Of a stretch of 64,000 nucleotides of DNA, positions 1-13,600 are shown piece after piece; the first letter of the stretch is position 1, and the number at the start of each line of letters is the position of its first letter. The notes below the pieces were generated by a model, which had not been told where the DNA came from, searched no databases, and was given only the letters and a program-made list of their open reading frames with translations. Source of the DNA: Chimonanthus salicifolius (taxonomy: Eukaryota; Streptophyta; Magnoliopsida; Laurales; Calycanthaceae); NCBI GenBank assembly GCA_013350335.1, contig CM023534.1:14850302-14914301 (forward strand), in the 5' to 3' direction. A program made the translations under genes and the position numbers.

Positions 1-345
1 GATTTCAAAAGGGGAATTTATCCCAAATCTAAAATCTGAAAAATGTAAAAAAAAAAGTGAAATATTTGAGAAAGGTCTGAAAATGGAAATCTGAAAAAAT
101 GGAAAATGAAATAATAGGTGAGAGAAATCTGAGAAGGGGAAAATTTGAAACCCAACGTGGGAGTCACTCCCCGAAATTTGAAGAATCGGAAAAATCTAAG
201 TTCAAGATTGGACGTAAATTTGGAAAAACTGAAATGAAACCTAGATTTCAATATGAATTCTTAAAAATGGAAAAACCCAACTGAAACGGAATCTAGCTCT
301 CGATATGAAATCTACAAAAATGAAAAAAATCTAGTGATTTACAGA
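1..345. repeat. Degenerate purine-rich repeat
   Basis: The first 345 bases repeat variants of a GAAATCTGAAAAATG-like motif at irregular spacing, for example near 33, 76, 86, 121 and 307. The plus strand is strongly A and G rich. No gene is recognisable, and the short open frames on both strands follow from the biased composition. It looks like a decayed low-complexity or satellite-like tract. Confidence 0.45.
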
Positions 346-1863
346 GTAATTTTACAGAGTGACTCTTTTAAGTGGAGTAAGGATGCTTGAATACTATTAT
401 AGTCCGTTTGATTCCTTTGATCATCTCAAGTCTCAAACTATCTAATTCTTGGGAACCCTACTAGAGTGGCAGATTTTCTTGTGGAACCAACCAACGTGGT
501 AAGAAAAGCTCCGTTTCATTCTTTCTTTCTTTCATGGTTTAATACAGATAGAACCATCCATCAACCCATTTTAAGCCAGGTGGAAGGGCCTTTCCTTGTC
601 ATCTCTAGATTGCGCTACTGCACAAGTCATGAATCACTCAATTGAGATGAATCCAAGCACCGATTAATACCAATTGTTCCTCATCCCATGATCTCTACTA
701 TGAGGTTCTAATTACGGCCAATACTAATGTGCCGATCTGGCCAAAACCAACATATATTTGATCATTTCGGAGGTCCGATAGGGATAGGTATTGAAACTGT
801 ACAGATGCAACCTTTCTAAGGGATTAAAAGTTTGTACATTAATAAACCATCCAATTCTCTTCAGAATGCCTGCATTACTGTACAGTGAGCATTTCTCTTG
901 GAGCCTCAATCCAGCCATAAGTGATGCCCGTAATGTAGCTGACTGATTGAACAAATAGGAGAGCATAAAACATTCAAACAAATTAACACCAAAGGTTTGC
1001 TTGTTGGATCTCTTCTATCAAAGATGCCCATGAAGCTTGTGTACAAATTGATTAGAAGAAGATAAACCCACAGTAAAACAGTTTAAAAAAATTGTCCCTT
1101 CTCTGAAATCCAGACAACCTATTTGCTCACAAAACAGTGTAAAAATGGAGAACCGTAATATAATATTTCCGACTCTTTCTGCATAATTGGCAAGCATATC
1201 AGGTGCCGACTGACATCCACTGAAATTAAGGAGAGAATAACACTTGAAGATGTATTCTCCTTCCTTTTCTTTGTAACACAACTGAGTATCCACGAATCTT
1301 GTGAAGACACTGTAATCATATTAATGCATAAGGCATAGCGAGATTCACAATGCAAATTCCAGACAAGTATATATGTAAAGAGGGGCTGCTGAACATTATA
1401 TTAAGCTTTGCTCTTTGGTGAACATTTCCCAAAATTGGATCCCTGAAATGGACACTGGTAAAATCTGCAAAAGTAACCATGTTAATGGGTCTAAGGATGC
1501 AGTAAGTGGAAACATTTTACAATGAGCCTGTCATGAACATAACCTGAGGAACCACCACAGTGATTACATTTCTTTTTCTTTTTCTTTTCATTTTCCTTTT
1601 TGGTGTTCTCTCTCTTTTACAGGCTCTATCCATCCTACCTAGAGTACCTTAATATCACATTATCACAGAAGTTGGTTCTCGCAAGTGATTTTCAAAGCAC
1701 CAAAAAGAGAGTAAATTAACAGCGGAACATGCATCTGCTCGTGAAGGTCATTGTAGCTGGATAAGGCCAGTTTTGCAGCATACTCTTTTAAAAATGTTCG
1801 GCAATTTTGTCCAATTTTTAGATATCCATTGAGCTCAGCTTCTCCTTCTATAGCTAATTGTGT
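346..1863. other. 3' flank of the UBAC2-like gene
   Basis: No second gene was found between the start-of-window repeat and the stop codon at 1864. The part next to 1864 probably holds the 3' untranslated region of the minus-strand UBAC2-like gene, but no poly(A) signal could be assigned with confidence. A T-rich tract lies at about 1568-1604. Confidence 0.4.
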
Positions 1864-4800
1864 CTACATCAATGCGACTTGCGTCTCAAGAAGTATGTTG
1901 GTGGCTAAATTGATGTCATTTCTAGCCTGCATGAGTGCCTGTCTTGCAGAGTTCCTGTTGAAGCCCATTGACACCAACATAGCGATGGAATCCTCAGGTG
2001 GCTCAGCCATAGAAGCAACGGAGGTGGTCGAAGCGTAATTTACCTGAACCCAAAAGATGAAGATATTAGAGTTGCAACCTACAGGAGGAAGCACAATGAC
2101 AAACCATATAGTCACAACCTGAATATACACAGTAATCTTGACCTTGCAAGTGTGAACAGGCTTAAGGTTCAATCATCCTCATGAGTCCCTCACTGGGCAA
2201 GTACAGTCAGGTTATCTAAAGCTAAAGCTGAATACATTATTCAAAGAAATTTCAAGAAGTCTTCAGGAAATGTACAATCAGAGAAAAACTCTACCAACTG
2301 AAGTTACAAACAGGTGGAGACAAAGGCCAATGAAACTTGGAGGGAAGTAATGGACATGAAAGACTGTAATTAACAAAGTTTATTGTTTATGCTGGGTAGA
2401 AATGAAGACTAGAACTCAAAAAGGTGATCACATATAGATGGGAAAATGACATTGATGATGACGATGATGACGATGATGAAACAGAAGTTACCCCTGGACG
2501 GTGACCGATGTATGAAGGTACATTGCCCAAACTGTTCCTGCTTGATGTTGTCGATGATGAACCACCAGCTGATGGGCGCAATAGCCGCGAGAAAAATGTT
2601 GAAATGAACTGAGGCAGCTGTAAAAACCAAGTCGACACACGGAATCATCCACTGGTGAGCAATCACTATCAAAACTCGGAAATATTTGTATGTGGAGTAA
2701 GTGTAAAGCGGAGTTGCACTACTAAAGTTGTGCAAAAACTCAAGGTGAGAAAGCTCCATTGTAGAGAACACTACTTAGCTCTTTTTTGGTGCTCACTGAT
2801 GAGAATTTATGTGGAGATAATTGAGTAAAGTTCATTGAGGTAAATGGAAATTTCAGTACACCCTAGACGTGCAAATATTTGCACTAGTAGGTGGGTAAGT
2901 GGTCTCCACTTTTCTCCACCTCAGTGTACCAAGCAGAGGCAAATCCGTAAACTAGCAATATGTTTGCTGACTCCTGTTTACCCACATTCCAAACACAACC
3001 AACTATAAAGTAAAAACAGCAAATGTAGAAGTATCTACAATATTCTACTTGATCCAGAATATGGTAACTGAGATCTGCAGCAAATATCCCACTAGCAACC
3101 AAGCATATTGTAATCCAGCAGATTAAATACTACTGAAGCAACAATATGTAAAGGGATCTCATATGTAACACCGACAATCTTTTTTAACTAACAAAGACAA
3201 CAGACAACAAAAAAGCTTTGCCTCCACTCCAAGTGATCCATATGGAATTTACAAACTCAACTGAATTGTACTTCATACAATAGATTTGAGGTGTTCAGTT
3301 GTGTGAAATATTTAACAATGACAGTGCTCCCTAGGCATGATTAAACTTACTGACACAAGTACCAAAACAAATAAATTTTGTAGAGGATCTCATCCTTTAA
3401 CTATCAAGTGGTATCATAAGATGCTCCACTGAAAGACATGGTATTTTGTCAGACTACCAAATGACAAGTGGAAGCCCATCTCTCATGAGTCATAATCCAC
3501 TTTGTACCAAAACAAATAAATTTTGCAGAAGATCTCATCTTTCAACTTTCAAGAGGTATCGTAAGATGCTCCATTGAAAGAAATGGCATTATTGTCAGAC
3601 TAGCAAATGACAAGTGGAAGCTCATCTCTCATGAGTCATATTACATACCAATAGGGGCCCTAAATCCAATGATTATGTCGCTGAGGTTCTTCTTCTTCTT
3701 GTTCTTTCTTGGTGGGTTATTATATCTGAAACGTAATCTATCAGGATCATCATGTGGAGGCAGCCCCCCCATTGCTCCATGTAGACACAATTTTTCAAGA
3801 TTGTGATCCATAACTTTGTTTATTGAAATTGAAATTAAATGGTACTATGGTTCTAAGCATTAGATCAACAACCCTCAAGAGACTGGTCCAACACACCTGC
3901 AATAGAAGAATCATGCGCACAAAAATACCTATCTCCAAATTACAAGATTTTCAAGTTACAAGTTCATTGTGGTGGGATTCTGCATGGTTGTAGTTGACTT
4001 TTTGTAGTTTCACTTGAATTCTTCAGTGGAGTCAAAGATATTTGTTCCACTTGTTGAGTGAATGTGGTGTGTCAATGGTTCCAATTGTGGGGTCAAAGAA
4101 CTTGTTCCACTTGTAGGAGTCCAAATATAAGGAGCCGCTAAAGGGAGATCTCAAACAATCAACAAGTATACCAAGTGCCAATGGGACCATGGATCCCAAG
4201 CAGCAGTAAGTAAAACAATCACCAAGTAGGCCAAGTGCCAATCGGACCATGGATCTCAAGCAGCACCAAGTCAAGTCACGAAAGAGTTGTATAAGGAGAG
4301 GGCTTCTCCCATGCATCTTGGCTTACAACATTTCCAGCATTTTCAGGTTTTCGTCAGGGTAAATAGTTGATTATATGGTTCCTTTTGAAACTCAAATCAG
4401 CAAAAGTACACATGATTATATGGCTCCTTTTGAAGCTCAATCAGTAAAAGTACACATTAATGTAATACATTTGGATGTACAAAAGAAATTCCAGTATAAG
4501 GATCTATAACTGAACAATTCTCCAATGAATGCTCTTGAAGGATAGAAACCAAGAACCCCAAGAAGTTTCAGCAGAAACTCCAAAGCAATGATGCCCCATG
4601 TCATTAGGCAACCCTTCCTCGTTCCTCTCTCTCTCTCTCCACACACACATATCAGGGGATGGGTATACAAATCCAACAGTTTGGATCACCAACACTCACT
4701 CAGCACTACATCAATGAACACTGGAGTGCGCGCGCGCACACACACACACGACATTATAAACACTACATCAATGAAAGCTGGAAAACATAAATTATAGTCA

Positions 4801-7611
4801 CCTTTATCCGACGGATGCCAAACACATTGAGGCGATATAAAGAACCAGCAAGAACACCACAAATGCCAGGCAGGACAGACCTTTTCCAGGATGACAAAAG
4901 AAGCTGCAAAATAGAACCAAATTAAACAATCTATAACAGGCCAATATGACGACCTTGAAATCACTAGAGGAATTATGGTCCTTTACCATAGCAAATATAC
5001 ACATTTCAAAAGCTCTCCCCATTCTTCACATGCAAAGCCCACAGTTGATGATCCAGAATGATCCAACAGCACCCCCGCAGTTCCCACTCAAGCAGAGTGA
5101 CATGAACTAAAATGCCCTAAAAGACATCAGATAGAGACCCTGACCATCTCAAATCTTGCTCTCTTCACAGGGCTGATGCAAACTAATCATAACTGTGCAT
5201 CAGCCACAGTGAGGAACATCATGAAAAAGATCTAGATCATTGAGCCTTGGGCATTCCACTAAGAAAATTGGGAGTACCAACAAACCATACATTTGCTATT
5301 GCACAAGAGCATCTAATTCCTTAAGTCACTAAGAATTAAGAACTTGATTAAATGTAGGATTTTACCTGAAGACCTGCCAAGTATATGAATGACTTATCTG
5401 AGAAGTTAAAACCGAACATATGGAACCGTGTCGTTACTGGAATGTCAAAGTAGAAGGGCACAAAGGAAGAAAAAATAAGCCCATATGGTCCAGATGCCAG
5501 TATACTTGAGGTGAGATCTCCTGAGGGGCAAAATTATCAAACCAGAAGAATTAATGACAAATCAAAACATAGAATATGTGAGTTTTTCCATCAATATGGT
5601 CAATCTTTATCAAATTACCACTATTACAGCAAGAAAAACCATCATAGCCCATAAATCCTAATTTGAAAACTTTAATCTAAAAGAAATTTTATGCTCCTGC
5701 ACTTAACAGATACATTGAAAAAGGAAAAAGAGAGAACTTCACAAGACATGAGGCCCACTAAGTTAGGATCAACTGAGGAATCCAAAAGAGAGAACACAGA
5801 GATGTTATAAATATATGTAATCCCCGAAAATAGATTCTATACCACAAATGAGAAATAAATCCAACTCAGCCTCTATGACTCAATTGAAGCAGCCCAGTCC
5901 CTGTTTAGATCCCTTGCCAACTTACCAATAAATGCACAATCTCTAACAGCTCAATTAATAAGGTTTTGTTTGACTTTTCTCAACACCGTATGCCAAAAGG
6001 ATCCTTTGCCTTCAAATATTGTTTTCTTGTCTTTATACAGGATGGCCCACTAATAAAACAAATAATAGAACCCAGTACAACAGCCGTGAAGAAACCCAGC
6101 GGAGCAGTTTGAAGTCACGCAGAAGGAAGAACACTGCTGATGTGGGTCCCACCAATCAAGAACAAAAGTGAAAGCGTGTAGATGCAGAATACAGATGGGG
6201 ATCAACACCAGCAAGCTTGATTCCAAGCCAAAACAGTAAAACAAAGGCAGTAGATCTGACCCAAAAACTGAGAATAGTCCACTGCAAAATTAGAAGTCAC
6301 AGCTGGGAAAAGAAAATCTCCAAAAGTGGGCCCCACCAGTGTTGGAGTCGAAAGCACTTGGACGGAATCGAAAGACTAGGCAGGGGAGACTGCAGTAAGG
6401 TGAAACCTAGCAGGCCTGGAAGAGAAAATACCAAAATCTGGGATGTTGGGCGTCTGTGCATCACTGTAGAAAAAACAGTCAAAAGGGGCCTCATCGTTGA
6501 CCGAAATCCTAGGTCAACCTGAGGCATAGGTAGGTGGGCCAGGGGCGATTATGGTGATGGTGGTGGAGAGCCAAGTGGCAGAAGGGTTGTATCCTTGTGA
6601 ATCTTCAGGGAAAACCAAGAAAATGGATCTTCTGGACTGAAACTGGCGTTGTAGAAGGAACAACCTAAAACCAAACCAGGAGACCAGGAGAAGGCAGAAC
6701 AGAAAATCCACCTTACAGATGGATATAGCCTCCAAAAATGGCAGGGGTTTGCAGGGGTCCAGTCATCGGAATCTTCGTTGGAAAAAATTTGAACGATGGC
6801 AAAGGTGGAGACACAACAGTGCAGGAATGGCACAAGAAGGGCCAAAGAAGTTGGAAAAAATCCAGAATGTGAAGAAAGAGAAGGAGATCCGCAACAGAGT
6901 TCCTTAGAGAGCCGAAGATGATGCCGAAGTCCATGGATGAACAGTAACTCCAGTGATGAATAGTAACTCCAGTGATGAACAGTAAAATGGAATAAGACTC
7001 CTCTTTAAAGAGTCTATTAATCGTTTTTGACTGATAACATATAGAAAGTAATATTAGACAAAGAAAAATAATAATGAAAAGAGAAGGATTGGAAGAGAGG
7101 AATTTCTCTCTTTGAATGTATTGTATTGAATATTAAAGTAAAAGAATACACATGTATATATAGATCACAAGGAGCCAATTAAGGCAACAGAAAAGGAAAG
7201 AATAAATCAATTACAACTCATGAGATCTTTTAGTCAACCCTTGAATTAAGACATGTGAAAAACATTACAACAATACAAACATTGAAAATTAGGTAAGATG
7301 GATTCTGCATGCATGGCTGGTAGTTGGATAGGGAGAGGCTACCATGGCTGGCATGTAGCCTAAATCTCAACATGATTGGGTGACCATAGCAATCAAATAA
7401 AGAATTTGTAAACTGGATGGATGGACCAAGTAGTTCTGTCTATTTGAAGTCATCAAATGGGTTGTATCAACCATCAACATGATTTTTTATCTATACACGA
7501 TTCAGGGTGGCCTCCACCTATCCAATACCCACCCACCACTCAAAAAAGGGAAAAAAAAACCCACCTACCACCCATCAAAGTCCATTGCATGGCAATAAGG
7601 GAATAGCGCAG

Positions 7612-7657
<46 letters not shown>

Positions 7658-10600
7658 CTCTAACTTCACATATTATACTAGTGTAAACAATTTGTAGATT
7701 CGCACTACAGGCCACCACTAAAGTAATTGTTGGATATCAATCTCTCTTGCAGTATGTGATGTCCATACATATACTTCAATTGGAGTGGGACATGTGAATC
7801 AGTTTCAAATGTAAAAATTCTTTTATACAATACTAGGATCATATTCATGTCGATGCTGAAATAGGAGATTATCATTATCAAAGCCTTACCTAATATATAG
7901 GAGTGTGCTTCTTGAGCTTATTCCACTCAAACCCTATCAAAAGTTATATTCCCAGTCACTTCATAGTCTAGCTTGTTCATTCTTACCACCTCATTCAATA
8001 TATTTATTAGTCACACTTTTCCTACTTGAAGTTAAAGGAACTGTGTGTTTCACACTAAAGCTCCTATTCATCTTGATCAACAATGTGTCAATAAATATCA
8101 AGTCATGTTTTCCATATAAAACATATGGAAACATAAAACATACATTGAAAGTAAAACCTAGGGCCCTGTTTGGATGTTGTGTCAAGGGCTGGAAAGTAAA
8201 TTCTTTCTATCTTTCTACAATGTTTAACATGTTTAATGATATGCTTTTCCCACTCCAAGTTATTTTTCCAATAAAAAATGCACCCAATTTGTGATAAAAG
8301 CCATCCCTCTTCACTGAGATATTTCAACATCTCAGGATTGGTGCAAGGAGCAGGGGGGTGTCTGACCCAAAGGTCAGATGGTTTGGTGGTGATTTCTTTC
8401 TCATTACTCTAGCCAATGAGATTTAAGTAAGAGGTTCACAAAGGAGATTTGGAATTCTGGATGCTTCTCATTGTTCAAGACAACCTGAATTCATTGCTTT
8501 GGCTAGCCTCTGGTAGGTCAGAATGAGGAACGTTTTCAGAAGCAAGCTTGGGAAAGTGTTGGAGATGTCAGAAACAATTTGGAGAGTTAGGACCTGACAG
8601 TTGCTTAGAATTTTGGTAGAGGTGGAAAATGATGGTAAAATCCTTGAGGAAGTCACAGCTGAAAATCTAGGATGGTTCCAATAGGGTCCAGATAAGAGAT
8701 GCCCTATGAAGAAGCAAATCAACACGCATTGGAAGGGAAGGAAGATAAAATGACGAGTGGTCGAGGCGCACATGAGCTAGTTTTGCTCGTATGTGAGAAG
8801 GTGAGAGAGAGAGAGAGAGAGACACATGCAAAAGGCTGTCTGAGCATTGCTGACATGGAAGACATGCAGAGGGTGAAGGAAGTGGATCAAAATTGCTAAA
8901 TGGAATGGTTGCATTGGAGGGAATAGGAAGAGAGTTAGAGAGAAGCTCTCTAAAGTTGTGGCTTTCATGAAGGGTTTGGCGAGCTGCGCAGGGTTTGAAA
9001 GTCTAAGCTTCATGAATCCAACAGCTTATTAAAAGAGACTTGCACCAGTATTCTTCAGGCCCCCTCTTTGGCGAGCCAGACCTTGAAACTGGATTGAACA
9101 AGCATGCTTCTGGTAACAGATCCAGATGGGTTTTCAATTCTCAACCCGAAGAGAATTTTATTCCAGGAAATTGGGTAAAGGATTTTTCCGACTGGAGGAT
9201 TCTTTGCCTCTACACAGCAACAATGATGAAATTAGATAAATAGCTGCTCCAGTGTCAATAAGTCTTGCTAATTACCGGATTTGTCACTTCCTGGGTTTTC
9301 AAGGGTGTGATCCTTGCAGGAAATACTGTGCAGAGAAATGGTGGAAAAGCAAGACCTAATTGCCATACAAGAAGATGGTGCCATCTCTAGCAGAGGAAGA
9401 AGATCTCCAAGGGTGGCTTATAGAGATTGATGCGGAACACGCCTACAACTAAGCAGGAAGAAGAAGAAGATATGCCAGTAGCTAGACAGAAGAAGAAGAA
9501 AGGAAGAAGATAGGAAAAAGGCTATGCCTTCAATAAATTTTATTCAAATATCCATCGTCTATATCTTTCTTAACTCATTACATGGCTTTATATAAAAAAA
9601 CGAAAGAAAGAAATCTAGAAATAAACCTACACGGGATTAAAATCCCACAAACACTAGGAAACTTCCTGATTTACTCTAAAACGAAAATAATAACTTCTAA
9701 TCTTATCTTAGACTCCTAAACCAACAAGGAAAGCCACCGACTTGGCTTCCTAAAACAAGGACTCTACTAAATATGGAAATAATAAAAGACTAAAAATAGG
9801 ATTAAGCTTTGCGTGTCTTACATCATTCCCCCGGTCTTGAAAAGAACTCGTCCTCGAGTTGAAATCAGCAAAATCACAAGGCACCAAACAAATATGAAGA
9901 CCAAGGCCGTAGACGAGAATGACGGAGCTTGTAATTGCACAACTTGCAACACATGGATGATGAGAGTTCTCCTTCTGTGGGATGATGAAGCCAAGGAACC
10001 GCAAACGGGCTTAAGCATGGATGAACCAAGTTGATTGCGAAGGGGTCGTCATATGGCACTAGAGTAAGTAGACGGTCCTGAGGATCTGTTGGACGAGGCA
10101 CCACTGAGAGAATAGGAGGTGAGCAGTATAACAGATGAATAACCATATATGAATTCTCGGTATCCGTAATAGGAACAGATTTGGGTAATGGAGATGGTTG
10201 GGTAATTGGCGGTGGTGGTGGGGGAGGTGGTGAAGGTGTTGGTATTGGTGGTGGTGGTGGAGGTTCGAGACTCGGTGTTCGCATCACCTGTGGTGCCGGC
10301 AACACAACTTGCTCTTTCTCCAACACATGCAATGTCTGTGAGGTCGCGACTTCTGCAGAAGTAGGCATGAACTCTAAGTCTGACTCCAGGGTAGGCACAA
10401 ACTCCGATGGTGACTCTGGAGGAGTTAACACATCTCGAGGAAGGGGGCATCTATTTCGAGTTTGTGTTCACCTTCGTCGTGTCTTTGTATTTTCTGTCGT
10501 GCAAGAGTGCTTTAAATTGTTGTAAAAAATCTTGAAAGTCAGATCGCATGTCAGAGAGAGCTGCAGAGATAACTGCTTTGAACTCTGATTTAAATTCATT

Positions 10601-13600
10601 GAACTTAGATTCGCTGAGATAATGATCACCATTGTTGTTAGATGCTATCGAGTCGACGTGATGTAGATAATCAGATCGGGGTGCCACAGAGTCCAAGACG
10701 CAGCGGTGGGTGGGATTGGTGCAAGGTTGAAAAGTACTGAGTGACCTAGGCGAATGGGAATAGGAAGGAACTGAGTGATAATTATAGGGCTCATGATATC
10801 GGTTAGATGGGTATGTGATGGGATTAGATGGGTAGTATGAGGAATGGGATTAGATGGGTAGTATGAGGAAGGCCGGGTAAATGGTTTAATGGATGGGTGA
10901 GGAGGGATCCACGAATAGGACATGGATTTAGGTTCGGGCAAAAGTTGTCAAAAGAAGTTGGGCCAATGGCTTTGGTTCAAAGGCAAGGACGAACATGGAA
11001 TTAAGGAGAAGGGGAAAAAAGGGGGGCCCGGGAAAAGGGTAGTGTGGGTTAGGACATGGGTAGCAAGAGGGATTCGTGTGAAAGGAGGTTAAGGCATAGC
11101 GCAGGTTGGGGATGAGTTGTGGCACGTGGATGTAAGTTAGGGTTTTGCGCACGTGGGGTGCGATGGAAGTAGGGTAAAAAGAAGGGAAATAAGAAACGAT
11201 AGGCAAAATACGAAAAAGGGGCTGTTCGGGTAGTGAAATAAATGGCGGCGGAAGCAAGAGAAAAGGAGAAGAAGAGGAAAAAACAGCGAATGACGAAGGA
11301 ACCAGAGGAAGAAGAAGAGGAAAAAGAAGGGATTTCGCAAGAAGGAGAGGGAAAGTGGAAGGAAAAGAAGGCGATGGTTACATGGCTTTGGAGGATGCAA
11401 AACAAGGGGCGGCAGAAGCTGTGACTAGGATACCCTTGGGATAAAGCCCAAGTAACTTGTGACGGTATCTTCTCTTGGGATAAAATCTAAGATCCGATGA
11501 TGTGAAGACTGGAACGAGCCAGAAGCTGGAGGAGGAGGGGATGTAGGATGGCTGAAGACAATGCAGCAGGGCACATGTTTTTCAAAAAACCTCTCTTTTT
11601 TTTGTTTTTTGTTTAGATAGAATCAAGACCACGATCGTCCTTGAGAATGCAGGGACCTGTCTCCGAACAAGTTCGTCTCTGTACAACAGAGATACAGAGA
11701 ACCTTGGGTCTGAACCAATTGATGCGAAACACGCCTGCAGGCAGGAAGAAGAAGAAGATATGCCTACAGTTAGACAGGAGAAGAAGATAGGAAGAAGATA
11801 GGAAAAATGCTATGCCTTCAATAAATTTTATTCAAATATCCATCATGTATATCTTTCTCAACCCATTACATAGCTTTATATAAAAAAACGAAAGAAAGAA
11901 ATCTAGAAATAAACCTACATGGGATTAGAATCCCACACACTATAGGAAACTTCCTGATTTATTCTAAAACGGAAATAACAACTTCTAATCTTATCTTAGA
12001 CTCCTAAACCAACAAGGAAAGCCACCGATCTAGCTTCCTAAAACAAGGACTACTAAATACAAAAATAATAAGAGACTAAAAATAAGATTAAGCTCTACGT
12101 GTCCTACATCAGAGATGGTAATGAGATTGATGACAAATTGGTAGGGAAGCATCTTGTCTGCAAATTCAAACTAGTAGATTTGAATGTGATTGTAGAAAGA
12201 GAGAGCTATGGGAAGAAGAATGGGATAGATTTTCTACGATGAGGAGCCTGATGAATCAGTTTTACACCGCATTGACAAAAGGATCAATCTTCACTCAGAT
12301 TGATACTTGAGAAGAAGCAGCAGGAAATCTATTAGAATGGCGGCAACCTCCAACTTCTTGAGATTCTATTACTTCAGAAGGAAGGAGTCCAAGATGAAAG
12401 GGAGAGTGAGCAATGTTCAAGATCTGAACCTCATATAAAAAGGGAAGCCATGGCGGATTGGTTGAGGAGGTATGGTGCAGACATAGTCCTTTTGTAGGAG
12501 ACTGGGAAAGCTTTACTCAGGGAGACATTTGGGAATTCTGGCTTGTTAGGAGTGTAGAGTGGTTTTATAAACCATAAACAGGGGCTTTGGGTGGGTGATA
12601 CAGGACAGGAGATAGGGTAACCCTAAATGCCTAATGTGGTTAGGAAAATATTAAAAGGGTGAAAATAATGCACCCTAAATATAAAATGGGTTGAAATTAA
12701 TCAATCAATTAATAATGAAAATTAATTAATATAACATTTACCACACATAATCATGCAAATACTAAGAATCTAATGGGTTAAATGGCTAATGATAAACTAA
12801 ATGGGTGGTATAAGATAAATAAAATATAAAAGAAAGGGGTAAATGGGTAAATAGAGTTGGATAAATGAGAGAAGGGTTGGCTCGGTCAATGTGTGCAAGC
12901 GACGGAAACACACTTGGCCAAGGGGAATCACGAAACAGAGAAGAGGCTTCTTTGTGTGTTACGACAGCAAGGGAAGAAGCTTAGGAGAGGAACGGCGGTA
13001 AGGAAAGAGTCTTTGGAGGGAAACAAAGGCACATGGATGGGTATGTGGAGGAAGTGACAGCCAAGGGTGGGGTTTTGGGTAGTGGTGATGGCTAGAGGAG
13101 CCAGTGGGGGTGGCGACAACAGATCTGGGGCCTAGGAAGGGGCAGCAACAAGGATCTGGCAATGATTCCCGCAGAGACTGGTGATAGAACTGAGAGGAGT
13201 AAAGGACGGAAGCAACTCTGGGATGAATCGCAGGTAGGGGTGGTCCAATTCGTGAAGGGCAGCCAAGAGCTTAGCACAGAGGGGATCCTGGGCGATAGGT
13301 ATTGCGAGGGGTTGGGTTTTTTCTCAGATCTGGACTAGTAGTTCAGCTGGGTTTCAAACAAAGAGAAAAGGAAGTAAGAGAGAGATGGAGAGATAGAATA
13401 GTACCTGGAAAAGGGTTGAAGATTTCTCACCTTCAGGACATCTCGCCAAATCCCGGGCTTCTCACCAACGGTTTGAAGATTTCTCACCTTCTGCTCGTGC
13501 GCATGGAGCAAGCAACAACTGTATGTTTCTTCTTCATTCATTCAATAATTCTCCTCTCAATGAGGCTTACAACCTATTTATAATAAACCCACTATGAAAA

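Larger units (their letters stand above)
9428..12111 (-). mobile_element. Complete non-autonomous Ty3-like LTR retrotransposon
   Basis: The LTRs at 9428-9825 and 11720-12111 run TG...CA and match almost end to end. A perfect 5-base target duplication GAGAT flanks the element (9423-9427 and 12112-12116). Orientation is minus: just inside the right LTR the minus strand reads TGGTTCAGACCCAAGG, a worn copy of the methionine-tRNA primer site, and the polypurine tract (GACCGGGGGAA) lies just inside the left LTR at about 9826-9836. The interior is under 2 kb. It keeps a gag-leader-like frame (10696-10451) and a proline-rich frame (10431-9874), but no protease, RT, RNase H or integrase. It therefore depends on a partner for mobility. 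It is inserted in the LINE relic in intron 4. Confidence 0.9.

Noticed and set aside
6050..6934. Several overlapping open frames of 60-100 codons on both strands
   Set aside because: They overlap in conflicting frames, have no recognisable motif, and lie in sequence that looks like old LTR retrotransposon DNA inside an intron.
8777..9243. Open frames near GA repeats and before the LTR element
   Set aside because: Short frames in both directions with no motif. They may be LINE ORF1 remnants, but this could not be shown.
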